Shown here: piece by piece, positions 8,130-15,485 of the stretch
How positions within the stretch are numbered: the first letter of the stretch is position 1
Layout: each line of letters starts with the position of its first letter
Assembly: GCA_028866995.1 (NCBI GenBank)
Contig: JAGWHD010000001.1
Location: 529,030 to 593,029, forward strand
Reading direction: 5' to 3'
DNA from: Microcaldota archaeon
GTDB lineage: Archaea > Micrarchaeota > Micrarchaeia > Micrarchaeales > CABMGC01
DNA: 64,000 nucleotides
The notes under the pieces: model-generated
What the model was told of the DNA's origin: nothing
The model's database searches: none
Seen by the model: the letters and a program-made list of their open reading frames with translations, nothing else
Position numbers and translations under genes: made by a program

Positions 8130-9824
8130 TTAACCTACTGAGAGGTTGCCGTCCCTACTGGCAATCTCCTTGCCTACGGACTCGAGGAAATCGTGCAGCT
8201 TAATGGCATTCTTCTGCACGTTGCTCCTGTTCCTTACTGATATGGTCTTTGCCTCAGCCTCCTTCCTGCCGATGATTATTGTGTAAGGTATTTCGCGCAT
8301 CTTCGCGTCTCTTATCTTGTACTCAAGGGTGCGGTCGCTGACGTCCAGCTCCGCCCTTATCCTGTGCTCCTTCAGCTTCCTGTATACCTCTCTGGCATAA
8401 TCCTCCTGTTGGTTCGATATCGAGATCACGGCTACCTGGACCGGAGCCACCCATGTGGGGAACTTGCCCTTGTAATGCTCCACAAGTATCGCGGTGAACC
8501 TCTCAAGCGACCCGAGTATGGCCCTGTGTATGACCACGGGGGTATGCGCCTTCCCGTCCTCGCCGACGTATTCCAGGCCAAACCTGAGCGGCTGCTGGTA
8601 GTCGACCTGTATCGTAGCGCACTGCCACGCCCTGTTCATGGCGTCATACACGTCGAAGTCTATCTTGGGCCCGTAGAAAGCCCCTTCCTTCTCCTTTGTC
8701 TCGTACTTCATGCCGTTCTTCTCAAGCGCATTCTTCAGCGCCGAAGTCGCCTTCTCCCACAGCTTCTCGTCGCCCATGTGGTCGTCGGGCATGGTGGAGA
8801 GCTTCGCAATGAACCTCATGCCGAAGGTGTCGTACACCTTCTTCACGAACTCAAGGAGCGATGCGGTCTCCTGCTCTATCTGGCCCTCCCTCAGGTATAT
8901 GTGGCCGTCGTCCTGCGTGAGCTCCATCACCCTGAAGAGGCCTGTCAGCGCGCCGCTCACCTCCTTCCTGTACAGCTTGTCGAACGTGACCGTCCTGAAA
9001 GGAAGCTCCTTGTAGCTCCATTTCCTTGACTTGTATATGAGCATCGTCGAAGGGCAGCTCATCGGCTTGAGGCCCAGGTGCCCCATGTCGTTGTCGAACA
9101 TGAACATGTTGTCCTTGTAATGGTCGTAATGCCCGCTTACGTGCCAAAGCGCAGTGTTGGCCACTACCGGTGTCTGCGTCTCCTTGCAGTCATAATAGTC
9201 CTCGAGCTCGCGTATGAACCTCATCAGCTCCTTGTAGATCACGTAGCCATTAGGGTGCCAGTAGACCATCGAAGGAGACACCTCCTGGAAGCTGTAAAGG
9301 TCGAGCTTCTCCCCTATGGTCCTGTGGTCGGTCTCCGGAAGGCCCGCCCAGTCGCTCTTCCTTACGATGGACGTGTTGAAGCTCACGGGCTTGACCTTCT
9401 TGTAGCTCTTCTGCTCCCCTGCCCCGTAGCTTCTTGACTGCTCAGCGAGCGGATGGCCCTTCATGACCAGGCTGAGCTTCTTGGTCCACCCGAAAGGCGC
9501 CTTAAGCACCTCCACCCCTTCTATCTTCTGCTTGAACATGTGGTTGACTATGTGCATTGCAGCTGTTGGCGCCGCAAGGTTGTTGCTGATGTGCGCATAG
9601 GGGTACAGGACAAGCCTCTTCCTCTGCAGCTTCTTGAGGAACTCCTCCGTGTCCGCCATGGCCCTCTCAGCAATCTCATCAGTATCCCCTATCTCGACGC
9701 TTATGAGAAGGACAAGGGCAGTGTCGACAGAGGCCCTCTTCTCCTTTATGTCCTCGTATATGCTAGCTTCGGGGGCTATGGCCTCGTATGTGATGTTGTC
9801 AACGTCAAGCTGAAGGATCTTCAA
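8130..9824 (-). CDS. thrS: threonyl-tRNA synthetase, archaeal type
   Basis: A 564-residue class II synthetase that charges tRNA-Thr. Residues 1-140 are the archaeal N-terminal editing domain (MKILQLDVDNITYEAI..., related to D-aminoacyl-tRNA deacylase), not the bacterial TGS/SAD type. The catalytic core shows LKPMSCPSTM with a zinc-ligand Cys, motif 2 (YRKEVSGALTGLFRV followed by ELTQDDGHIY) and motif 3 (GSLERF). The C-terminal anticodon-binding domain starts at about residue 460 (WVAPVQVAVI). It is somewhat shorter than typical archaeal ThrRS, consistent with a streamlined genome. It ends 3 nt from the convergent dnaG stop. Confidence 0.95.
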   Translation of the reverse strand: MKILQLDVDNITYEAIAPEASIYEDIKEKRASVDTALVLLISVEIGDTDEIAERAMADTEEFLKKLQRKRLVLYPYAHISNNLAAPTAAMHIVNHMFKQKIEGVEVLKAPFGWTKKLSLVMKGHPLAEQSRSYGAGEQKSYKKVKPVSFNTSIVRKSDWAGLPETDHRTIGEKLDLYSFQEVSPSMVYWHPNGYVIYKELMRFIRELEDYYDCKETQTPVVANTALWHVSGHYDHYKDNMFMFDNDMGHLGLKPMSCPSTMLIYKSRKWSYKELPFRTVTFDKLYRKEVSGALTGLFRVMELTQDDGHIYLREGQIEQETASLLEFVKKVYDTFGMRFIAKLSTMPDDHMGDEKLWEKATSALKNALEKNGMKYETKEKEGAFYGPKIDFDVYDAMNRAWQCATIQVDYQQPLRFGLEYVGEDGKAHTPVVIHRAILGSLERFTAILVEHYKGKFPTWVAPVQVAVISISNQQEDYAREVYRKLKEHRIRAELDVSDRTLEYKIRDAKMREIPYTIIIGRKEAEAKTISVRNRSNVQKNAIKLHDFLESVGKEIASRDGNLSVG

Positions 9825-9888
9825 ATTACCACAACAAGCATTAGTCCCTCGCTATCAATCATTTTAATGCTTTTGTTCAGGCAAAAAG

Positions 9889-9925
9889 CTTTATATATCT
9901 AATGTTATATAATGTTATCACATTA
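9889..9925 (+). promoter_or_regulatory. promoter with TAATGT operator repeats for the RHH operon
   Basis: A TATA box (CTTTATATATC, about 9889-9899) is followed directly by two head-to-tail copies of TAATGTTAT (from 9900 and from 9910, a 10-bp step) and an inverted ACATTA (9920-9925). These half-sites cover the space between the TATA box and the start at 9938. Ribbon-helix-helix repressors typically bind short repeated half-sites at helical-turn spacing, so autoregulation by the next gene is likely. Confidence 0.5.
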
Positions 9926-9937
9926 TAGGACGAGTTC

Positions 9938-10171
9938 ATGGTAAGGAAGAGGATGCAGGAGAGGAGGAAGTACACGACGATAACGATACCGAGCCCTCTG
10001 TTCGACAACATACAGAAGAAGATAGAGAACACAGGATTCTCATCCGTGTCCGACTATGCGACGTTCGTGCTGAGGGAGACGGTCGCGGACCTGGTAATAG
10101 AGAGGTCTGGAAAGAAATCAAGGGAGACGAGCGCGATAATGGACAAGCTGAAGGCGCTCGGCTACATGTAA
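9938..10171 (+). CDS. ribbon-helix-helix DNA-binding protein
   Basis: A 77-residue protein with a CopG/MetJ-like fold: basic N-terminus, a beta strand KYTTITIPSPLFDNI and two helices around a turn (TGFSSVSDYATFVLRE). The remainder is a basic linker and a C-terminal module ERSGKKS...IMDKLKALGYM that closely resembles the end of the CysD protein three genes on. It is first in the apparent operon and sits beside matching operator-like repeats, so it probably represses its own operon, which includes the sulfate-activation genes. Confidence 0.8.
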   Translation: MVRKRMQERRKYTTITIPSPLFDNIQKKIENTGFSSVSDYATFVLRETVADLVIERSGKKSRETSAIMDKLKALGYM

Positions 10172-10188
10172 GCTAAAACCGTGATAGC

Positions 10189-10473
10189 ATGGCAACTGAC
10201 ATGACGAAGATAAGCGAAGCGCTGTGGAAGGACCCGAGCAACGCAAACTGGAAAAGGTTGGGGAGTGCGCTGCCCAAGAGCGGCATAAAGTACTACAAGG
10301 TGTTCTACCAGCAGGGCAAGGTCTCAAAGACCGAGGACCTCAGGGATGCTTACGTGGAGCTGTATGATTCTAAGGAGAAGCTCGTGGCAAAGGTGCCGGT
10401 ATACGAGAAGAAGGCTAAGGGAATAAGGGGAGCGACGATATACCTTGTCGGGCTTCTCAACACGAACAAATAG
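10189..10473 (+). CDS. small protein of unknown function in the sulfate-activation operon
   Basis: A 94-residue soluble protein with no transmembrane helix. The mix of charged and aromatic residues (GIKYYKVFYQ, AYVELYDSKEKLVAKVPVYEKKAKGIRGATIYLVG) suggests a compact mostly-beta fold. It lies between the RHH regulator and cysD with gaps of 17 and 8 nt, so co-transcription is likely. An ATG at 10201 (residue 5) is an alternative start. Family not recognised. Confidence 0.6.
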   Translation: MATDMTKISEALWKDPSNANWKRLGSALPKSGIKYYKVFYQQGKVSKTEDLRDAYVELYDSKEKLVAKVPVYEKKAKGIRGATIYLVGLLNTNK

Positions 10474-10481
10474 GCGAGAAT

Positions 10482-11270
10482 ATGATACAACAGGATCTTA
10501 AGGAACTGGAGGAGCGTTCGATCTACATAATACGCGAGGCCACGACGAAGTTCGACAATGTTGCGGCTCTCTGGAGCATGGGCAAGGACTCTACCACAAT
10601 GATAGCCCTTGCAAGAAAGGCGTTCCTTGGAAAGGTTCCTTTCCCGGTGATCCACATTGACAACGGGGTTGATTTTCCAGAGACATACAAGTTCAGACAG
10701 GAGCTCGCCAAGAAGTGGAAGCTGAACCTGATAGTCGCTGAGAGCGAGATAAAGCCCGAAATGTCAGGATTCGCATGCTGCGGGGAGAACAAGACCGTTG
10801 CGCTGAAGAAGGTCATGAAGGACCACGGCTTCGACGCGCTGATAGTCTCGATAAGAAGAGATGAACACGGCATAAGGGCGAAAGAGAGGTACATGAGCCC
10901 TAGGGACAAGGAGTTCAAGTGGGACTTCAAGAACCAGCCTGCCGAGATATGGGACGACTACTCGAGCAAGCTCGACGCCAAAGGCCACGTCAGGATACAT
11001 CCTCTGCTTGACTGGAACGAGGTTGACATATGGGGGTACATCAAAAAAGAGAAAATACCAATAAACCCACTGTATTATTCAAGAAACGGGTTAAGATACA
11101 GGAGCCTAGGTTGCACACACTGCACAGTGCCAATTAAATCTAAGGCAAAGACAATAGATGACATAATAAAAGAATTAGTGGTAACCAAAGTAGAAGAAAG
11201 ATCTGGAAGAGAACAGGATAAAGAAAAAATTTATGTAATGGAGAAATTACGAGCATTGGGATATATGTGA
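10482..11270 (+). CDS. cysD: sulfate adenylyltransferase subunit 2, with a foreign-looking 3' part
   Basis: A 262-residue protein of the PAPS-reductase/ATP-PPase family. CysD makes adenosine phosphosulfate from ATP and sulfate, driven by the GTPase CysN encoded at 12109. Visible are the PP-loop SMGKDSTTM (32-40), HIDNGVDFPET, RRDEHGIRAKER and the conserved tail motif RYRSLGCTHCT. Codons 1 to about 187 have host-like composition (lines of 50-55% GC, AGG and CTG codons). From about 11040 to the stop the gene falls to roughly one third GC by hand count and switches to AGA, TTA, GAA and AAA codons, matching the endonuclease gene that starts 4 nt after the stop. The frame is intact and the protein looks functional. 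The last ~25 residues resemble the tail of the RHH protein. Confidence 0.85.
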   Translation: MIQQDLKELEERSIYIIREATTKFDNVAALWSMGKDSTTMIALARKAFLGKVPFPVIHIDNGVDFPETYKFRQELAKKWKLNLIVAESEIKPEMSGFACCGENKTVALKKVMKDHGFDALIVSIRRDEHGIRAKERYMSPRDKEFKWDFKNQPAEIWDDYSSKLDAKGHVRIHPLLDWNEVDIWGYIKKEKIPINPLYYSRNGLRYRSLGCTHCTVPIKSKAKTIDDIIKELVVTKVEERSGREQDKEKIYVMEKLRALGYM

Positions 11271-12128
11271 TTTTATGGACTTAAATATACTTGCCTATAC
11301 TGCTGGTTTTTTCGATGCAGAAGGCAGTATAACTCTTAAAAAATTCGAAACCAACACAAATCCTAGATATCAAATAGACGTAAGGTTATCCAGTCAAAAT
11401 AAAACTGTATTATACGAAATTAAAAAATATTTTTCAAATAAAGGCTCGATAAGATCAAAAAGCGATAATAAATCGGTTTTAGAATTAGTTTATACTGCAA
11501 AACACGCACTATACTTTCTGCAGCAAATCGAACCATTCCTAATACTTAAAAAACACGAAACTAATTTAGCAATAAAATTTGAAAAAACCCTAGTTAGAAT
11601 CTATGGCCATACCCTGCCATCGATTGTTATATATCAAAGAGAACAAATGAAGAATGAAATGGCATATATACATAAAAACAGGGGAAAATTTGGTAAGATA
11701 GACAAAAAGTATCTATTGCCATACTTTGCGGGTTTAGTCGATGGAGATGGTTACATAGGTATTTTACATAAAAATACTCTTACACTAACAGTAGTTAGTA
11801 AATATCAGAAATTTCTCACATATCTATACAAACAAATTAGTTCTGGTTTTATCACGCCTAACAGTAATGCTTATCACTGGACGATATCAAGTAAAGGTGC
11901 CAAAGTTTTATTGCAAAAAATTACACCATACCTAATTATAAAGAAACCAGAAGCAAATCTTGCAATAACTTTTCAAAGCTCAATAAATAGCCTAAATAGA
12001 AGACCTCTAGATAAAAAGACTATGCTGAAGAGGCAACACCTAATAGAATCTATCAACAAGATGCATTTAGGAAAAGGGCAGGCCAAATACTATCATTGAG
12101 GAAGTAAAATGTTAATTAATCGAATAAC
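11040..12128 (+). mobile_element. homing-endonuclease unit carrying a replacement cysD tail
   Basis: A sharply bounded AT-rich tract covers the last ~75 codons of cysD, the whole LAGLIDADG gene and the first few codons of cysN (through TTAATTAATCGA), with GC-rich host sequence on both sides. The compositional block crosses two gene boundaries, so it looks like one imported unit rather than a simple insertion between genes. No intron, intein splice motifs or terminal repeats are visible. Confidence 0.55.
11275..12099 (+). CDS. LAGLIDADG homing endonuclease, free-standing
   Basis: A 274-residue double-motif endonuclease expected to cut a long specific DNA site and spread by break repair. The two dodecapeptide motifs are AYTAGFFDAEG (7-17) and PYFAGLVDGDG (about 149-159), each ending in the acidic metal ligand, and each is followed by a similar ~120-residue half ending in LILKKHETNLAI or LIIKKPEANLAI, so the monomer is pseudo-twofold. 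There are no intein residues at the ends and it is not in frame with cysD. Composition is very AT-rich, unlike neighbours. It starts 4 nt after cysD and ends 9 nt before cysN. Confidence 0.92.
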   Translation: MDLNILAYTAGFFDAEGSITLKKFETNTNPRYQIDVRLSSQNKTVLYEIKKYFSNKGSIRSKSDNKSVLELVYTAKHALYFLQQIEPFLILKKHETNLAIKFEKTLVRIYGHTLPSIVIYQREQMKNEMAYIHKNRGKFGKIDKKYLLPYFAGLVDGDGYIGILHKNTLTLTVVSKYQKFLTYLYKQISSGFITPNSNAYHWTISSKGAKVLLQKITPYLIIKKPEANLAITFQSSINSLNRRPLDKKTMLKRQHLIESINKMHLGKGQAKYYH

Positions 12129-13335
12129 GCTGCTTGGGCACAAGGACCACGGCAAGTCGACCCTCATAGGGAACCTCCTGATACAGACAGGAACCGCGAG
12201 CGAACAGAGGATAAACGACGCGAAGAAGACGAGCCAGAAGCTGGGGAGGCAGTTCGAGCCGGGGTTCATACTGGACAGCTTCGAGGAGGAGAGGGAAGGA
12301 GGGCTCACGATAGACACGACCAGGGTACAGATAAACTACAAGAACATAGGTTTCGAGTTCATAGACGTTCCCGGTCACGAAGAACTCATAAAGAACATGA
12401 TGAGCGGCGCGTCGTACGCGAAGTTCGCGATACTCCTTGTCTCTGCGAAGAGCGATGAAGGGATAAGACCGCAGACCAAGAGGCACCTCTTCCTTGCGAA
12501 GATGATGGGCATAAACAGGATAATAATAGCCGTAAACAAGATGGACTATGCGAACTACCACAGAGAGGTGTTCGATAGCATCAAGAGCGACATAGAGGAT
12601 TTCCTGCAGAAGATAGGGTTCGACAGGAAGCAGGCGTATTTCATACCTATATCGGCTTACACTGCTGACAACCTGGTCAAGATGTCCAAGAAGATGCCTT
12701 GGTACAAGGGTTCCACTCTCATGGAAGCGATGAAGGACGCGGTTGAGACCGAAGGAAAGGAAACCGACGGCAAGCTAAGGATTGTCGTGCAGGGAACATT
12801 GCCGACCGGCAAGAAGATACTGACTACTGGAAAGGTCATAAGCGGAACGATAAAGAGCGGGGCCAAGGTATCCATAGTGCCTGCAAAGATGAACGTGATC
12901 GCAAAGGAGATCTTCGTCAAGGGGAAGAAGCAGAAGCTTGCCAAGCAGGGAGAGAATGTAGCTTTGTCATTCGATAAGGTGCCCGACGGAAGCCTTAGGG
13001 GATCCGTCATCTACGGCTCTGGCTCCGCAGCGAAACCTACGAAGAGAGTCGATTCCCTCATATTCTTCACGAAGAACGTAGTCAAGCCGATAACGATAAA
13101 GATAAACGGCAACGAGATAGCGTGCGACGAAGCGAAGATAAAGGATGTCATAGACACCGGCACAGGAAACAAGATGAACGCTGGCTATGATAGGACGCTC
13201 AATGCTGCTAATGTGGAGCTCAGGCTAAGCAAAGAGGTTGTCGCGGAGCCGTTCGATACCTCTGCGGAGCTTGGAAGGTTCGTCGTCTACGAAGGAAGGG
13301 AGTTCGTGGGCCTGGGCATAGTAAAAGGCGCTTAA
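12109..13335 (+). CDS. cysN: sulfate adenylyltransferase subunit 1 (CysN-like GTPase)
   Basis: A 408-residue translation-factor-like GTPase. Seen are G1 GHKDHGKST (10-18), switch I EEEREGGLTID, G3 DVPGHE, G4 NKMD, and two C-terminal beta-barrel domains. The stretch QTKRHLFLAKMMGINRIIIAVNKMD is closer to CysN than to EF-1A, and the adjacent CysD supports the role: CysN hydrolyses GTP to drive APS formation. An EF-1A paralogue is the main alternative. No APS kinase or reductase is present in the window, so the fate of APS is unknown. The first codons are AT-rich, as if inside the imported tract. Confidence 0.82.
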   Translation: MLINRITLLGHKDHGKSTLIGNLLIQTGTASEQRINDAKKTSQKLGRQFEPGFILDSFEEEREGGLTIDTTRVQINYKNIGFEFIDVPGHEELIKNMMSGASYAKFAILLVSAKSDEGIRPQTKRHLFLAKMMGINRIIIAVNKMDYANYHREVFDSIKSDIEDFLQKIGFDRKQAYFIPISAYTADNLVKMSKKMPWYKGSTLMEAMKDAVETEGKETDGKLRIVVQGTLPTGKKILTTGKVISGTIKSGAKVSIVPAKMNVIAKEIFVKGKKQKLAKQGENVALSFDKVPDGSLRGSVIYGSGSAAKPTKRVDSLIFFTKNVVKPITIKINGNEIACDEAKIKDVIDTGTGNKMNAGYDRTLNAANVELRLSKEVVAEPFDTSAELGRFVVYEGREFVGLGIVKGA

Positions 13336-13336
13336 A

Positions 13337-13861
13337 TTGGATAGGATACTCAATGCAGGCTGCGGTTCAGACACGTACGGCACGGATTTTGTCGACATAA
13401 ACCCAAAGAGGAAGGGCGTAAACAGGTGCGACCTGAACTCGGAGAGGCTCCCTTACAAGGGCAATACCTTCGACAAGGTATACTCAAGAGAAGTGATAGC
13501 CCACCTGCACACCCCCATGCACTTTCTTAAGGAATGTCACAGAGTCCTAAAACCGAATGGCGAGCTTTATCTGACTACTGACTCGGCAGGTTTCTGGGGT
13601 TCTTTCGGGAAGGTCTATTTCGGAGCTTATGATAGCAGTAAGACATACGGTAAGGACGACAGCGTGTACTACCTTCACACGACCAAAACGCTCTATAACC
13701 TGCTCAAGAGAGCTGGTTTTAGAACAATACAGGTAAACTACGAAATCATAAAGCCTATAGGAAACGAACCTAAGCCTCTGCCGCACAGAATATTCATGCG
13801 TACAATTGCTGTTCTTAACAAAAGACTTAATCCGCACATAGTGGCAAATGCATTTAAATGA
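13337..13861 (+). CDS. SAM-dependent methyltransferase, class I
   Basis: A 174-residue Methyltransf_11-type enzyme. The SAM motif I is short but clear (ILNAGCGSDTYGTDFVDIN), with the acidic residue after strand 2, then LPYKGNTFDKVYSREVIAHL and LKECHRVLKPNGELYLTTD (motifs II and III). It begins with TTG at 13337 directly after the cysN stop (13333-13335). Placed between sulfate-activation and heptose genes, it probably methylates a sugar or lipid-linked glycan; the substrate cannot be seen. Confidence 0.8.
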   Translation: MDRILNAGCGSDTYGTDFVDINPKRKGVNRCDLNSERLPYKGNTFDKVYSREVIAHLHTPMHFLKECHRVLKPNGELYLTTDSAGFWGSFGKVYFGAYDSSKTYGKDDSVYYLHTTKTLYNLLKRAGFRTIQVNYEIIKPIGNEPKPLPHRIFMRTIAVLNKRLNPHIVANAFK

Positions 13862-13877
13862 ACAATGAAAAAGTCTA

Positions 13878-14450
13878 ATGAATGGTGGTTGCTTGGACAA
13901 AGAAGACATAACGAAATATCTGGCCGAAGGGGCTGCTGCACGCACTGCAGTCGACACTGAAATGATACTGGACATTTCGTCAAAGATAGGTAAGAACATG
14001 ATCGAAGGCAAGAAGCTGATATTGATGGGCAATGGAGGGAGCGCTGCAGATTCGCAGCACATAGCTGCAGAGTTCGTTGGGAAATTCCAAAGGGAGAGAA
14101 GACCGCTGATGGCACTGGCATTGAACACAAATACATCATCAGTTACTGCGATAGGCAACGACTACGGCTACGATAAGGTGTTCGAGAGGCAGGTTGAGGC
14201 CTTTGCAAGAGAAGGCGATATCGTAATAGGGTTAAGCACGAGCGGAAACTCCGAAAATGTCATAAAGGCAATAGAGATGGCAAATAAACTGGGCTGCATC
14301 ACTGTAGGAATGACTGGAAAAAATGGAGGGAAGCTTGCTGAAAAGGCAAAATACTCGATAAAAGTAGACAGCAATAAAACCTCGATTATACAGGAGGTCC
14401 ATATCGCGATAGGGCACATAATGTCCAACATCATCGAAGACATGATATGA
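13878..14450 (+). CDS. gmhA: sedoheptulose-7-phosphate isomerase
   Basis: A 190-residue SIS-domain enzyme converting sedoheptulose 7-phosphate to D-glycero-D-manno-heptose 7-phosphate. GNGGSAADSQHIAAEFVGKF holds the sugar-binding loop and catalytic Glu, GLSTSGNSENVIKA is the phosphate loop, and QEVHIAIGH carries the catalytic His. Start ATG 13878; the next gene (hddA) begins 3 nt after the stop. Composition is somewhat more AT-rich than surrounding housekeeping genes, consistent with transfer of the sugar cassette. Confidence 0.9.
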   Translation: MNGGCLDKEDITKYLAEGAAARTAVDTEMILDISSKIGKNMIEGKKLILMGNGGSAADSQHIAAEFVGKFQRERRPLMALALNTNTSSVTAIGNDYGYDKVFERQVEAFAREGDIVIGLSTSGNSENVIKAIEMANKLGCITVGMTGKNGGKLAEKAKYSIKVDSNKTSIIQEVHIAIGHIMSNIIEDMI

Positions 14451-14453
14451 CGC

Positions 14454-15467
14454 GTGCATGCAATGATGGACCAAAATTTCAGGTATGTTGTCTCGAAAAC
14501 GCCACTGAGGATAACCTTTACTGGCGGAGGAACCGACCTTCCTCAATACTATCGCAAACATGGACCAGGAGCAGTAGTTTCGGCAGCGATAAACAAGTAC
14601 ATATTCATAACGGTAAGCAAGCATTTCCATAAGGACGAATTACGAATAAGCTATTCCAAGACTGAAAATGCCGTAAAGAAAGTGGAAGACATTGAGCACC
14701 CTACAGTTAGGGAGGCGCTCAAGATGCTTGACATCAAGAGCGGAATACAGATAACCAGCATCACCGAGATACCATCGCAAGGAACAGGGGTAGGGTCCAG
14801 CAGCACCTTTCTGGTAGGGCTACTGAATGCGCTACACGCGTGGTTGGGGGAAACAGCCTCGCCAAAGCAGCTCGCAGAAGAGGCTGTGCGGATAGAAAGA
14901 GGAGCACTGAAGGAACCAGGAGGCAAGCAGGACCAATACATGGCGTCTTACGGAGGCATAAAGCTAATGGAATTCAACAGCGACGACACGGTCTCCATAA
15001 AACCCGCCATTCTAGATCAGAAACAGAAGAACGAACTCAATAAGTATCTCTTGATGTTCTATACTGGAAACCAGAGAGGATCAGCTTCAATCCACGCAAA
15101 ACAGGAAAAAGAGGTGGAAAGCCACATTAAGGAATACGACAGGATGCGTGACCTTGCATACCAGACATACGATTCGTTGGCTTCAGGCAAGTGGAAAGAT
15201 ATCGGACAGTTGCTCAATGAGAATTGGAACCTCAAAAAGAGCCTTTCAAACGGGATAAGCACAAGCGAGATAGACGGGTGGTATGAAGCTGCAATGAATG
15301 CGGGCGCGGTAGGAGGCAAGATAATGGGAGCAGGCGGCGGGGGATTCTTCCTGTTCTTTGCCGATCCTAGCAAGCACAAAGCGATACAAGAGGCTCTTCC
15401 TGGTCTGCAAAACGAACCCTTTAAGTTCGAGATGGAAGGAAGCAAGATAGTATATACTGAAACTTAA
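14454..15467 (+). CDS. hddA: D-glycero-D-manno-heptose 7-phosphate kinase (GHMP kinase)
   Basis: A 337-residue GHMP kinase. The N-terminus (SKTPLRITFTGGGTDLPQYY) is characteristic of HddA/fucokinase-like sugar kinases. EIPSQGTGVGSSSTF is the ATP loop, and GGKIMGAGGGGFFLFF is motif 3. It would phosphorylate the GmhA product at C1 on the way to a nucleotide-activated heptose. The GmhB phosphatase and HddC guanylyltransferase that complete that route are not in the window. The first start is GTG at 14454; ATGs at 14463 and 14466 are alternatives. Confidence 0.88.
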   Translation: MHAMMDQNFRYVVSKTPLRITFTGGGTDLPQYYRKHGPGAVVSAAINKYIFITVSKHFHKDELRISYSKTENAVKKVEDIEHPTVREALKMLDIKSGIQITSITEIPSQGTGVGSSSTFLVGLLNALHAWLGETASPKQLAEEAVRIERGALKEPGGKQDQYMASYGGIKLMEFNSDDTVSIKPAILDQKQKNELNKYLLMFYTGNQRGSASIHAKQEKEVESHIKEYDRMRDLAYQTYDSLASGKWKDIGQLLNENWNLKKSLSNGISTSEIDGWYEAAMNAGAVGGKIMGAGGGGFFLFFADPSKHKAIQEALPGLQNEPFKFEMEGSKIVYTET

Positions 15468-15485
15468 TTGATTGGAGAGATGGGC

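Noticed and set aside
11275-12099. Intein or group I intron interpretation of the LAGLIDADG gene
   Set aside because: cysD ends in its own stop codon before the gene, no splice-junction residues or intein blocks are present, and cysN starts intact after it.
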